Positions 1 through 11,954 of a DNA stretch of 64,000 nucleotides are shown here, piece after piece. The stretch is from Adiantum capillus-veneris. Its lineage: Eukaryota > Streptophyta > Polypodiopsida > Polypodiales > Pteridaceae. The translations under genes were made by a program, and so were the position numbers. Position 1 is the stretch's first letter. Every line of letters starts with the position of its first letter. The stretch spans positions 89,667,881 through 89,731,880 of the forward strand of contig CM043957.1 in NCBI GenBank assembly GCA_014529385.2, given 5' to 3'. Under the pieces are notes generated by a model that was not told the origin of the DNA, made no database searches, and saw nothing but the letters and a program-made list of their open reading frames with translations.

Positions 1-3000
1 GCGTTTGTTATAATGGCCAAGTGGTGGATGTTTGATGTACCTACTTTCCATTTATTAGTCTAAATGGCAAAGTGGTGGATCTAGTATGTACTCATCCCAC
101 AAACTAAGTGTAAAATTACAAGTGTTGTGATGCTGAAGTATAGAATGCACCTAGCTTTAAGACATGGTTAGAATGGTCAAGTGGTGGATCTAAGAGACAC
201 CAACAATTGTATCCACATTTTAAGCATTTGTTATAATGGCCAAGTGGTGGATTTTTGATGCACCTATATCCCAATCTTCAGTCTAAATCGCAAAATGGTG
301 GATCTAGGATCTATTAATCTCACAAAAATTGTGTAAAAGTATAAGTGTTATGATGGCCAAGTGTTGAATGCACCGCTTTAAGAGATGGGTATAATGACCA
401 AGTGATGCATCTAGGAGACACCAACAATTTGATCCACATTTTAGGCCTTCGTTATAATGGCCAAGTGGTGGATCTTTGATGCACCTACTTCCCAATTCTA
501 AGCCTAAATGGCCAAGTGGTAGATCTAGGATCTACTTATCTCACAAACATTCTGTAAAATTACAAGTGTTAGGATGCCAAGTGTTGAATGCACCTAACTT
601 TGAGACACGGTTAGAATGGCCGAGTGGTGAATCTAGGAGACACCAACAATTGGATCAGCATTTCAAGCCTTCGTTATAATGGCGAGGGGGTGGATTTTTG
701 ATGCACCTACTTCCCAATTCTTACTGTAAATGGCCAAGTGGTGGATCTAGGATCTACTCATCTCACAAACATTGTGTAAAATTACAAGTGTCGAATGCAC
801 GTAACTTTAAAACATGGTTAGAATTTCCAAGTGGTGGCTCTAGGAGAGACCAACAATTGGATGCACATTTCAAGCCTTTTTTATAATGGCCAAGTGGTAT
901 ATGTTTGATGTACTTACTTCCCAATTATTTGTTTAAATAGCCAAGTGGTAGATCTAGTATCTACTCATCCCACAAACCTTGTGTAAATTTACAAGTGTTA
1001 TGATGCCCAAGTGTTAAATGCACCTAACTTTAAAACATGGTTAGAATGGCCAAGTGGTGGATCCACGAGACACCAACAATTGTATCCAAAGCCTTCGTTA
1101 TAATGGCCAAGTAGTAGATCTTTGATGCACCTACTTCCCAATTCTTAGTCTAAATGGCCAAGTGGTGGATCTAGGATCTACTCATCCCACAAACATTGTG
1201 TGAAATTACAAGTGTTACGATGGCCAAGTATTGAGTGCAACTAACTTTAAGACATGGTTAGAATGGCCAAGTGGTGGATCCAGGAGACAGTAACAATTGG
1301 ATCCACATTTCAAACCTTTGTTATTATGGCCAAGTGGTTGATTTTTGATGCACCTAGTTTCCGATTCTTAGACTAAATGGCCAGTGGTGGATCTAGGATC
1401 TACTCATCCCACAGACATTGTGTAAAATTACAAGTGTTATGATGGCCAAATGGTGAATGAACATAACTTCAAGACATGGTTAGTTTGGTCAAGTGGTGAA
1501 TCTAGGAGACACAAAAAATTGGATCCACATTTCAAGCTTTTGTTATAATGGCCAAGTGGTCGATCTTTGATGTACCTACTTTCCAATTTTTATTATAAAT
1601 GTCCAAGTGGTGGATCTAGTATCTACTCATCCCAAAAACATTGTGTAAAATTACAAGTGTTATGATGGCCAAGTGTTGAATGCGCCTACCTTTTAAACAT
1701 GGTTAGAATGGCCAAGTGGTGGATCCAAGAGACACCAATAATTGGATCCACATTTTAAGCCTTCGTTTATAATGGCCAAGAATTGTATCTTTGTTGCACC
1801 TACTTCCCAATTCTTAGTCTAAATGGCCAAGTGGTGGATCTAAGATCTACTCATCCCACAAACATTGTGTAAAACTACAAGTATTTGGATCCACATTTTA
1901 AGCCTTCGTTTATAATGGCCAAGAATTGGATCTTTGATGCACCTACTTCCCAATTCTTAGTCTAAATGGCCAAGTGGTGGATCTAAGATCTACTCATCCC
2001 ACAAACATTGTGTAAAACTACAAGTATTATGATGGCCAAGTGTTGAATGCACCTAACTTTAGGGACATGGGTTAGAATGGCCAGGTGATGGATCTAGGAG
2101 AAACCAACAATTGGATCCACATTTCAAGCCTTTGTTACTCATCCCACAAACAATGTAAAAGTACAAGTGTTATGATGGCCAAGTGGTGAATGTACCTAAC
2201 TTTAAGACATGGTTGGAATGTCCAAGTGGTGGATCTAGGAGTACCCAACAATTGGATTGACATTTCAAGCCTTCCTTATAATGGCCAAGTGGTGGATATT
2301 TGATGCACCTACTTCCCAATTCTTAGTCTAAATGGCAAAGTGGTGGATCTAGGATATACTCATCCCCACAAACATTATGTAAAATTACAAGTGTTACGAT
2401 CGCCATGTGTTGCATGCATCTAACTTAAAGACATGGGTTAGAATGGTCAAGTGGTAGATCTAGGAGACACCAACAATTAGATCCACATTTCAAGCCTTCA
2501 TTATAATGGCGAACTGGTGGATTTTTGATGCATCTATTTCCCAAGTCTTAGTCTAAATGGCCAAATGGTGGATCTAGGGTCTACTCATCACACAAACATT
2601 GTGTAAAATTACAAGTATTATGATAGCAAAGTGTAGAATGCACCTAACTTTAAGGTGGTGGATCTAGGAGACATCAACAATTTGATCCACATTTCAAGCC
2701 TTCGTTATAATGGCCAAGTGGTGGATCTAGGAGACATCAACAATTTGATCCACATTTCAAGCCTTCGTTATAATGGCCAAGTAGTGGATCTAGGATCTAC
2801 TCATCTCACAAACATTGTGTAAAATTACAAGTGTTAGAATGGCCAAGTGTGTAATGCACCTAACTTTAAGACGTGGTTAGAATGGCCAAGTGATGGATCT
2901 AGGAGACACCAACAATTGGATCCACATTTCAAGCCATCGTTATAACCGCCAAGTGGTGGATTTGTGATGCACCTACTTCTCAAGTCTTAGTGTAAATGGC

Positions 3001-5160
3001 CAAGTGATGAATCTAAGATCTACTCATCTCATAAACATTGTGTAAAATTACAAGTGTTGAATGCACATAACTTTAAGACATGGTTAGAATGGCCAAGTGG
3101 TGGATCTAGGAGAGACCAACAATTGGATCCACATTTCAAGCCTTTGTTATAAAGGCCAAGTGATGTATGTTTGATTTACCTACTTCCCAATTATTAGTTT
3201 AAATAGCCAAGTGGCGGATCTAGTATCTACTCATCCCACAAACACTGTGTAAATTTACAAGTGTTATGATGCCCAACTATTGAATGCACCTACCTTTAAG
3301 ACATGGTTAGAATGGCCAATTCGTGGATCCAGGAGCCATGAACAACTGGATCCACATTTCAAGCCTTCGTTATAATGACCAAGTAGTGGATATTTGATGC
3401 ACCTACTTCCCAATTCTTAGTCTAAATGGACAAGTGGTGGATCTAGGATCTACTCATTCCACAAACAATGTGTAAAATTACAAGTGTTATGATGGCCAAG
3501 TATTGAGTGCAACTAACTTTAAGACATGGTTAGAATGGCCATGTGGTGGATCCAAGAGACACCAACAACTGGATCCAGATTTCAAACCTTTGTTATTATG
3601 GCCAAGTGGTGGATTTTTGATGCACCTACTTCCCAATTCTTAGTCTAAATGACCAAGTGGTGGATCTAGGATCTACTCATCCTACAGACATTGTGTAAAA
3701 TTACAAGGTGTTATGATGGCCAAGTGTTGAATGCACATAACTTTAAGACAGGGTTAGTTTGGCCAAGTGGTAGATTTAAGAGACACCAACAATTGTTTCC
3801 ACATTTCAAGCCTTTGTTATAATGACCAAGTGGTCGATCTTTGATCTACCTACTTTCCAATTATCAGTCTAAATGGCCAAGTGGTGGATCTAGTATCTAG
3901 TCATCCCACAAACATTGTGTAAAATTACAAGTGTTATGATGGCCAAGTGTTGAATACACCTACCTTCAAGACATGGTTAGAATGGCCAAGTGGTGGATCT
4001 AAGAGACACCAATAATTGGATCCACATTTTAAACCTTTGTTTATAATGGCAAGAAATGGATCTTTGATTCACCTACTTCCCAATTCTTAAACTAAATGGC
4101 CAAGTGGTGGATCTAGGATCTACTCATCCCACAAACATTGTATAAAATTACAAGTATTATGATGTCCAAGTGTTGAATGCGCCTTACTTTAAGACATGGG
4201 TTAGAATGGCCAGGTGGTAGATCTAGGAGACACCAACAATTGGATCCACATTTGAAGCCTTTGTTATAATGTCAAAGTGTTCTATCTTTGATGTACCTAC
4301 TTCCCAATTCTTAGTTTAAGTGGCCAAGTGGTGGATCTATGATCTACTCATCCCACAAACAGTGTAAAATTACAAGTGTTATGATGGACAAGTGGTTAAT
4401 GCACCTAACTTTAGGACATGGTTAGAATGTCCAAGTGGTGGATCCAGGAGACACCAACAATTGGATTCACATTTCAAGCCTTCCTTATAATGGCCAAGTG
4501 GTGGATATTTGATGCACCTACTTCCCAATTCTTAGTGTAAATGGTCAAGTGGTGGATCTAGGATATACTCATTCCACAAACATTGTGTAAAATTACAAGT
4601 GTTATGATCGCCACGTATTGAATGCACCTAACTTAAAGACATGGGTTAGAATGGCCAAGTGGTAGATCTAGAAGAAACCAACAATTGGATCCACATTTCA
4701 AACTTTCATAATAATGGCCAAGTGGTGGATCTTTGATGCACCTACTTCCCAAGTCTTAGTCTAAATGTCCAAGTGGTGGATCTAGGGTCTAGTCATCCTA
4801 CAAACATTGTGTAAAGTTATAAGTGTTATGATGGCCAAATGTTGAATGCATCTAACTTCAAGACATGGTTAGAATGGCCAATTGCTGGATCTAGGAGACA
4901 CCAATAATTGGATCCACATTTCAAGCCTTCGTTATAATGTCCAGGTGGTGGATTTTTGATGCACCATCTTCCCAATTCTTAGTCTAAATGGCCAAGTGGT
5001 GGATCTAGGATCTATTCATTCCACAAACATTGTGTAAAATTACAAGTATTATGATAGCCAGGTATTGAATGCACCTAAATTAAAACATGGTTAGAATGGC
5101 TAAGTGGTGGATATAGGAGACACCAACAATTGGATCCACATTTCAAGCCTTCGTTATAAT
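1..5160. repeat. Satellite array, ~222-bp monomer, about 23 copies
   Basis: Head-to-tail copies of a unit of about 222 bp run from the window edge to about 5160. Anchoring on 'gttataatgg' gives starts at 7, 230, 451, 673, 880, 1097, 1320, 1542 and 1765, so spacings are 223, 221, 222, 207, 217, 223, 222 and 223. Each unit holds four copies of a box like ATGGCCAAGTGGTGGAT, spaced about 51, 66, 43 and 63 bp. The units drift by substitutions and small indels; one variant lacks about 17 bp (near 788 and again near 3052). There is no coding potential: the short open frames inside are accidental. The left end lies outside the window; the right end meets unrelated DNA just before an LTR. Confidence 0.95.
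1742..2027. repeat. Partial-monomer tandem duplication (143 bp) within the satellite
   Basis: The stretch 1742-1884 is repeated at 1885-2027. Both copies carry the private variant in which the usual 'ggccaagtggtgg' box reads 'ggccaagaattg'. It is a local unequal-exchange event inside the satellite, because the unit is shorter than one monomer. Confidence 0.8.
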
Positions 5161-5569
5161 GGCCAATTGGCGAATGTCTCTCTTGATGGGAGAAACCATA
5201 ATACAAAGCCTTTTGGAGGGGGGACCAAGTTATCACCAATTTAAGTTTCCTCGGGAGGCCAATTCCATGCCAGGTTGGTCGCCTCGATCGGTGTGCCATC
5301 TAGGAATTTTACCGCCTCAACAAGGTTTGTATGTGTTCAATGCAGCTTGAGAAGTCTATAGGAATTTACGGCTCACCAGACAGAGCCCGGGTTGATGAGA
5401 TAGTACGGCTTGAGGCTGGTGTCCATTGACGGCACTACTAAGCTGGATGAATTTTTAGCATTACTCAAGACACTGATATGAGCGATGTGATTTGAGATAA
5501 TATTGTCATTTAGGGGCTGCCAAATGTTGATAAGGTTGTGGCAAAGAAGCTTAGTGAAGTTCTCACCGA

Positions 5570-5755
5570 ATGCAAAGGGAATGCCTTTCGACAAATGCAA
5601 TCACTTATACCTGCATCTTAAAGGCATGTGGCATTATACGAGATGGCTATACAGGCAGCGAAATTCACGATGATATTGTTAGTCAAGGACTGCTGGAGAA
5701 AGAAGTTGTGCGTGCAAATGCTTTGGCCGATATGCATGTCAAATATGGTGCCCTT
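5570..5755 (+). pseudogene. PPR-protein gene fragment inside the left LTR
   Basis: The frame reads NAITYTCILKACGIIRD, then EIHDDIVSQGLLEKE and NALADMHVKYGAL, the typical sequence of plant PPR proteins of the PLS class (about two 35-residue helical repeats, organelle RNA binding). Only about 60 residues are recognisable. There is no start, no downstream repeats and no E/DYW domain. The same fragment lies at the same place in the right LTR, so it was captured by the element before that copy inserted, or the LTR arose next to a PPR gene. It is not functional as a PPR protein. Confidence 0.75.
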
Positions 5756-6099
5756 ATAAATTTGCTTGGCTGCCCGCCCTTGATCTCTAGGGTGTGGCCG
5801 CACAAGGGCGCCCAAAGCATGACCAAAGAAGGCCACGCTAAACTAAGTGGGTGTGAATCAAAGATGGAAAAGGATGGGCGATGGGCACGACGAGCGAGTA
5901 GGGGATTGTGTAGGGGAATGATGGGTGCTACACAGCTCGGATGGCGATAGCCATGATACAAAAAGTTTCTCAACTTGTAGGGGTGATTCCATTTGGTGCT
6001 ATTTCTGTCAAATTTTGAGCGAGTTGGGGTCCTCGATGCCACATCATAGAGCCGGTTTGTGCCATGCCAGTGACGCCGACGCTATTGAGGAGAGTGCCA

Positions 6100-6105
6100 T
6101 ATATA
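6100..6105 (+). promoter_or_regulatory. TATA box of the left LTR
   Basis: TATATA within 'gccatatatagg', about 125 bp upstream of the first TC tract. The right LTR has TATATATA at the matching place. It is the likely core promoter for the element's RNA; the start site is not visible. Confidence 0.5.
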
Positions 6106-6222
6106 GGAAAAACGAGCTATTTCATGAAGTGGGGAGCTTGTGGTGTGTTAAGGGCAAGGAGAATAGAACAAAGGCAAGAAGCATCGAGAAGCAAGGAAGC
6201 TCTTCACAAGGAAGAAAGAAGA

Positions 6223-6225
<3 letters not shown>

Positions 6226-6258
<33 letters not shown>

Positions 6259-6395
6259 AAAGCTAGGGGAGGAGAGAAAGAAGGAAAAGAAGGAGCTCTC
6301 GTGCTTGATCTAGGGAAGGAGAGTTGAAGAAATAAAAGAACACATGCTCTCTCTCTTGTTCTTGGACGAGTAAGGGAGGAAAGGAAAGATACAAG

Positions 6396-6467
<72 letters not shown>
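6226..6467 (+). repeat. Two (TC)n tracts in the left LTR leader
   Basis: A pure TC run at 6226-6251 and a longer one at 6398-6467, separated by purine-rich sequence. The reverse strand gives long but meaningless Arg-Glu open frames. The matching tracts in the right LTR have very different lengths. Confidence 0.95.
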
Positions 6468-6470
<3 letters not shown>

Positions 6471-6947
6471 CTTGAGAAACTTGAAGGAGACTCGCTCTCG
6501 AGTAAGCAGGGAGGGAAAGTTGCGTAAAAAAGACAAGGGAGCTCGTAGGCAAGAAGGGAGTCAAACTCAGTAAGCAACAAAAGAAGGGAGTCGACGACAA
6601 TAACCAAAGACGTAAAGTGAACGACAATCGATTTCGAAAAAATGACATAGAAGGATTTTTTATCATCGACAACATCCTAGCTTTAGTTACTAAATTATGG
6701 AGCCGTTGACAGTTGTAAAAGAGAGTCTAAAACTCCTAGATTCTAGTGAACCCAAGTGTCGGTGCTACTAACAACCCGCCTTGGCTACCGATTAAAATGT
6801 ACTCAGAGCTTGAATTGATTAATTGAAGATTACGGTGATTGCCAAATCCATATACATCTGTTTTTCTTGTTCTCTCTGACACCTCTCACAGCTAAAGGCC
6901 CGGTGCCTTCCTGGCTCACATTTCAAACACATATCCCCCGACATCTT

Positions 6948-6965
6948 TGGTGAATCCGACGTGAA
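6948..6965 (+). other. Candidate primer-binding site
   Basis: TGGTGAATCCGACGTGAA starts 4 bp after the LTR's terminal CA. It begins with TGG, complementary to the CCA end of a tRNA. I could not assign the tRNA from memory. Its position is the main reason to call the flanking repeats LTRs. Confidence 0.5.
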
Positions 6966-6988
6966 ACGAGCCAGGGTGGGAGGTTAAG

Positions 6989-7620
6989 ATGGAGATGCCA
7001 GAACAATTGAAGCAGTTTATTGACAAATTCAACTCCAATGGATTTGATAAAAATCTAGCAACTGCAAAAGTACCAAAAATGCTGGAATTAGTTCACGGAT
7101 GTGTGCAGGGAGTGAAAGCCCTTCATATACAAAAGAAGAATGATGATGCAACATAGATGGCACTTGATGTTGTATGGGAGCAGTATCGTGTTTTTCAAGG
7201 ATATGATCGAGAAGGTTTTATTGCATGTTATGAAGTCGAGATGAAGAGCCAGAATGTTCCAGAAACTCGGATGATTGAAGCTTTAAACTCGGATAAAAAT
7301 CTAGCAACTGCAAAAGTACCAAAAATGCTGGAATTAGTTCACGGATGTGTGCAGGGAGTGAAAGCCCTTCATATACAAAAGAAGAATGATGATGCAACAT
7401 AGATGGCACTTGATGTTGTATGGGAGCGGTATCGTGTTTTTCAAGGATATGATCGAGAAGGTTTTATTGCATGTTATGAAGTCGAGATGAAGAGCCAGAA
7501 TGTTCCAGAAACTCGGATGATTGAAGCTTTAAAAGGCACGTTCAAGAACTGGTAGAAGCATATCCCACACGGTGGAACTATTTTGCAGAGGAATTTATTT
7601 GCAAAAGCTCAAGGATTCTA
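6989..7620 (+). pseudogene. Gag-position reading frame, broken
   Basis: An ATG at 6989, 24 bp after the primer site, opens MEMPEQLKQFIDKFNSNGF and continues to a TAG at 7154-7156 (55 codons). In the same frame the next block reads MALDVVWEQYRVFQGYDREG. A tandem duplication (7045-7534) has repeated the stop and part of the frame. After it the frame continues as KGTFKNW, a TAG, then KHIPHGGTILQRNL before further stops. Position suggests gag, but no Gag domain or zinc knuckle is visible, and a captured host sequence is possible. Confidence 0.4.
7045..7534 (+). repeat. 243-bp tandem duplication, 247-bp period
   Basis: 7045-7287 recurs at 7292-7534 with the four bases 'ctcg' between. I see one difference ('gagcagtat' versus 'gagcggtat'), so the event is recent relative to the element's decay. 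Confidence 0.9.
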
Positions 7621-7712
7621 GATCTGAAAATAAAGGAGAGTACTGAACGAATCCAAGTTGTCTTCAGTAAAGGTGAAGGGGATCAGATGTAGTTCCCTAA
7701 CTATGATGAATT

Positions 7713-7967
7713 TTGGGAACATATTTTTGCAAGAAGCAAAGCCAAAGCAAATGCAAAATTGGAAGTAGCAAATTCAGTTTCAAAGAACATATTTTGAGCA
7801 AGGTAGAAAAGGTAAACAATGAATTTAATGTTGAAACAGAATTATATGAATTTTTTTCAAAGATTGTTCGCATGGATAATGGTTCTAGTGAAGACATAGG
7901 TTGTACATCAAGTGATTCACAAGCTGTTGACCTTGACATGAATATTCTAAAGGAGTTCATCAAATAG
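7713..7967 (+). pseudogene. Unrecognised frame remnant in the element's internal region
   Basis: An 84-codon open stretch, rich in Lys, Ser, Glu and Asp (for example FSKIVRMDNGSSEDIG), ending at TAG. It lies between the gag-position frame and the acidic frame at 8029. No domain is recognised. A single protein-coding ancestor broken by stops is likely. Confidence 0.3.
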
Positions 7968-8028
7968 ATGAGCCTCTATAGGCTCTTACTAAAACTATCA
8001 AGCTATTATATACACAGTAGCTGATGAA

Positions 8029-8337
8029 GTGACCAAGACTGTGGACCCAATATATGATGAGCCTGAGAATGCCAATGAATTTATGATTGCTACTAACAAT
8101 ATGTTTGCATATGCTATTATCACAAAAGAAGATGCCATAATCACTGATTTCTTGACTAGATCTGAAGGAGATGATTATAACAATATAGAAGAGTTTTTTG
8201 ATGCGTGTACCTCTTCAGAGGGGGTGCCGGATAAGCCTTTACAGTGCTATGATGGATTGCTAAGTAACATGGATGCACATGAGGAAGCACAAGATGATAT
8301 TGATGAGTATGAAGATTGCCTAGATCATGCTAATTGA
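8029..8337 (+). CDS. Unrecognised acidic ORF (102 aa)
   Basis: The frame opens as MTKTVDPIYDEPENANEFM and ends HEEAQDDIDEYEDCLDHAN. It is strongly acidic at the C-terminus, with no cysteine or histidine cluster and no membrane segment. The possible start is GTG or an upstream frame, not a clear ATG, so it may be a fragment of the same ancestor as 7713-7967. The function is unknown; it could be a linker of a retroelement polyprotein or captured host sequence. Confidence 0.3.
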   Translation: MTKTVDPIYDEPENANEFMIATNNMFAYAIITKEDAIITDFLTRSEGDDYNNIEEFFDACTSSEGVPDKPLQCYDGLLSNMDAHEEAQDDIDEYEDCLDHAN

Positions 8338-8674
8338 GAACAAATTATTGACAAGGATTTTATATCTATGCTTGTACACATGGGTTGCAAGAGGAGGTAA
8401 CTCCCACAGTTTTGATGATTGTTGATACTTCCAAGGGTGATTTTCCCAAGAATACTATGGGTGACGATCTACAGGATAATTTTTTTTTCATGATCAAGCT
8501 GAAATTCCAACAGGAAAAAAATTCTATGATGATATAGGTCCAGAGACTCCCAAGGTTTCTCGTGATGGCTATGAAGCTAGAGGGGGTGATGATGCTAAAT
8601 CATCCTTGATATTGCGTAAGGTGCACATGGTTTGTCATTTCATTGGATAATGTGCCAAATGTGACTGGATTTGG

Positions 8675-9126
8675 ATGCTATTCCTAATGATGCTTATGTC
8701 AGTGATTTCTTGGCTTCCAGTAAAAGGGAGTGAAAAGTCTTTAATGCTTGATGATAACACGCTTAAGTTGCCAAAAATTTACGGGATGTGGGTGCTGCAT
8801 TATGCTTTAGGTGAAGCTCTAGTATATTGTGGAGCCCATCAATGCTATGTGATCTCAATGGTGTTTGATCCAAGAGATTCTAAGGATATTCATAAGCAGA
8901 TTCAATATGGATGGATACTATTCGGTATGCATAGTATTGCGTGCTATTTGGACCAAGGGTAGCATATTTGCACCAAAAATGGTTGATGTTGATTGATACA
9001 GGAAATGTATGCTCATGTGGATATTATGATGCTCCAGTGTGTGGGAAATTCCTTATTATCCCATTTGATCCTGGGGGCCAGTTATCTATTGTAGCAGGTT
9101 GCATGGTACAAGGTTTTGGTTTTTAG
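8675..9126 (+). pseudogene. Unrecognised frame remnants with host-gene-like composition
   Basis: Two overlapping open stretches (8675-8962 and 8941-9126) read KLPKIYGMWVLHYALGEALV and, in the next frame, CGKFLIIPFDPGGQLSIVAG. The residue mix looks like a folded protein rather than chance, and the frame change between them suggests an indel. I do not recognise the family. Confidence 0.3.
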
Positions 9127-10060
9127 ATTATGCCAAGTCAGAAGAGTTTTTGGTTATGTGTTCAATAAGATTACATGGCTAGCTTCCAGTTGACTTCTTT
9201 GGACAATTGATAAAGTATCTTCACATCTTTCGAGTTGGTTTTGCTACCAAAACTTGAAGTAAAGGACTTGACGGCCATTCCATGTGCAGATAGAGTAAGG
9301 CATACTTGAGCTTGATAGGGTTCCCTAAAGCGAGCTTGATGGTCAAGCCGTGTGCATCATAACTGGAGCACTTGAGTTTGTCGGGGTTCACTAAACAAGT
9401 TTTCCATAATTGAATGCTTTGGAGATACGGCATATACGGTTCAAAGATTTTTGACGGGCAACTACCTAATGATTAAGCTAGAACATTGATGATAGGGCAT
9501 AAGCCTTATATTATTTTCCATATGTATACCAGTTACATGAGTTTGATGATGGAAAAGAGCTTCAAGTACCTATAGTAGATGCAAATTGAAGTCCAGTTGG
9601 CATAGACCGGAGGTTGTGCACTTTCAGAGGGGATGGATATCGTGCAGCTCCGCTCCCATGCTGAGAAATATACCAAGAAGATACACATCTAGTTTAATTG
9701 AAGGTTACTTGGTCCTTGATCATAGGGCTTGTTAACAAGCTATTTGTATGGTTAATGTATGCCAGATGCGTCTTTAAAGGGCCAAAAGATACCTTGAAGA
9801 TGCTAAAAATGAGTATGCTTAAAGTGATTATAGATGGAAGAATATGGTCTTGAATTGCAGTGCTTGAAGTGCTCTATCGGTCTGTCCTTACAGCTCGTCA
9901 ATTGGAGCTACGGTGAAAAAGTTATGGCAGATTGAAGTTTGAGTCAACTGAAGAATTGTACCGAATTGGACAACTGCAGCTGAGAGGAAAAAAATGAAGT
10001 GAATGCATGGGCCTAAAGTTCTCACTTTGTGGAGCGTGTCGATCTTTTCAGAGCAGCAAT
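9127..10060. other. Rest of the internal region, no gene seen
   Basis: Stops are frequent in all frames. A loose repeat of the phrase 'actggagcacttgag / catacttgagcttgat' lies at 9221-9400. A purine run 'gagaggaaaaaaatgaag' near 9983-9999 could be a polypurine tract, but it lies about 60 bp before the point where LTR similarity starts. Confidence 0.4.
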
Positions 10061-10418
10061 TGGAGATCTGGTCGCCAAGTTATTACCAGTTTAAGTTTCC
10101 CTGGGGCCCAGTTTCGTGCCAGTTCGGTCACCTTGGTCAGTGTGCCATCTGGGAATTTTACAGCCTCAGTAGGGTTTGTATGTGTTCTATGCAGCTTGAG
10201 AGATCTACAAGAATTTACAGCTCGCTAGACAGAGTCCGGGTTGATGAGATAGTACGGCATGAGGCCGGTGTCAGTTGACGGCACTACTGAGCTAGATGAA
10301 TTTTTAGCATTATTCAAGACATTGATATGAGCGATGAAATTCAAGACGATATTGTCATTTAGGGGCTGCTAGGTGTTGATAAGGTTGTGGCAAAGAAGCT
10401 CAGTGAAGTTCTAACCGA

Positions 10419-10604
10419 ATGCGAAGGGAATGCCTTTCGACAAATGCAATCACATATACCTGCATCTTAAAGGCATGTGGCATTATACGAGATGTTGAGA
10501 CGGGTAGCAAAATTCACAATGATATTGTCAGCCAAGGACTACTGCAGAAAGACGTTGTGCTTGGAAATGCTTTTGCCTTAATATGCATGTCAAATATGGT
10601 GCCC
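10419..10604 (+). pseudogene. PPR-protein gene fragment inside the right LTR
   Basis: Same fragment as in the left LTR: NAITYTCILKACGIIRDVET, then IVSQGLLQKDVVLGNAF. This copy keeps the more family-like LQKDVVLGNA; the left has LEKEVVRANA. The frame breaks just after GNAFAL. It is too short to act as a PPR protein. Confidence 0.75.
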
Positions 10605-10956
10605 TTATAAATTTGCTTGGCCGCCCGTCCATGATCTCAAGGGTGTGGCTGCCCAAGGGCGCCCAAAGCATGACCAAGAGGGCCACCCTAAACTAAGTGG
10701 GTGTGAATCAAAGGGGGAAAAGGATGGGCGATGGGCGTGACCAGCGAGTAGGGGATTGCATAGAGGAAAAGCGGCTCATGGCGGGCGCTACGCAGCTTGG
10801 ATGACAACGGCCATGATACAAAAAATTCTCATCTTGCAGGGGCGATTCCATTCGGTGCTATTTCTGTCGAATTTTGAGCGAGTCGGGGTCCTCGATGCCA
10901 CATCATAGAGCCGGTTCATGCCACGTCAGTCACACTGGCGCTATTGAGGACAGTAT

Positions 10957-10964
10957 TATATATA
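10957..10964 (+). promoter_or_regulatory. TATA box of the right LTR
   Basis: TATATATA followed by 'ggaagaatgggc', the counterpart of the left LTR TATA box. It could drive read-out transcription to the right. Confidence 0.45.
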
Positions 10965-11128
10965 GGAAGAATGGGCTATTGCATGAAGTGGGGAGTTTGT
11001 GGTGTGTTACCGGCAAGGAGAATAGAACAAGGGCAAGAAGCATCAAGGAGGTGAAGCAAGGAAGCTCTTCACAAGGAAGAAAGAACATATTCTCTCTCTC
11101 TCTTGGCCATAAGCAGGAAGGAAACAAG

Positions 11129-11246
<118 letters not shown>

Positions 11247-11954
11247 CTTGGGCGAGTAAGGGAGGAAAGGAAAGATACAAGAGCTCTCGCTCGCTCTATC
11301 TCTCTCGGCACATGAGAAACTTGAAGGAGATTCGCTCTCGAGTAAGCAGGGAGGGAAACTTGCTTAAAATAGACAAGGGAGCTCACAGGCAAGAAGGGAG
11401 TCGAACTCAGTAAGCAACAAAATAAGGGAGTCTACGACGATAACCGAAGACGTAAAGTGAACGACAATCGATTTTGGAAAATTGACACAGAAGGATTTTT
11501 TATCATCGATGACATCCTAGATTTAGTTAATAAATTGCGGAGCCGTTAACGACCCGGGTAGTTGTAAAAGGGAGCCTAAACTCCTAGATTTTAGTGAACC
11601 CAAGTGTCGGTGCTGCTAACAGCCCGCCTTGGCTACCGATTAAAATGTACTCAGAGCTTGCATTGATTTATTGAAGATTACGGTGATTGCCAAAGCCATA
11701 TACATCTGTTTTTCTTGTTCTCTCTCACACCTACCACAGCCAAAGGCCCGGTGCCTTCTTGGCTCACGTCTTGAACATATATCCCCTGACACTGACTTCG
11801 GCTCAGTTATTAATGGACCATAAAACGAGGAGCAAGTTTAACAAAAACATTAGTATCAACACTTTTAATCCTTCGTTTGTATCATCTATTAAGGGTCGAG
11901 ACAGTAAGTACTTGATACTTTGTTGTTCAATTTTGATGATTAAATCAGCACCCA

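Larger units (their letters stand above)
5214..6943 (+). repeat. Left (5') LTR
   Basis: It is paired with 10061-11791. It ends in CA ('cccccgaca') just before the primer-site-like sequence, which fixes the 3' boundary. From left to right it has a GC-rich block, a PPR-derived segment (5570-5755), a TATA box (6100-6105), two TC tracts and a 3' part with several G/A-rich stretches. The order fits U3, promoter, then R/U5 with a pyrimidine-rich leader. Confidence 0.7.

Noticed and set aside
1-5160. CRISPR-like array
   Set aside because: Regular repetition is present, but the 'spacers' between boxes are themselves repeated in every unit, which is satellite structure, not an array with unique spacers.
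5570-5950. Functional PPR gene
   Set aside because: Only about two repeats are readable, with no start or C-terminal domain, and the copy at 10419 shows the same truncated context.
6204-6675. Minus-strand open frames of 110-121 codons across TC tracts
   Set aside because: They are Arg-Glu or Leu-Ser runs made by the dinucleotide repeat and lack any conserved domain; the same applies at 10874-11413 and 35562-35915.
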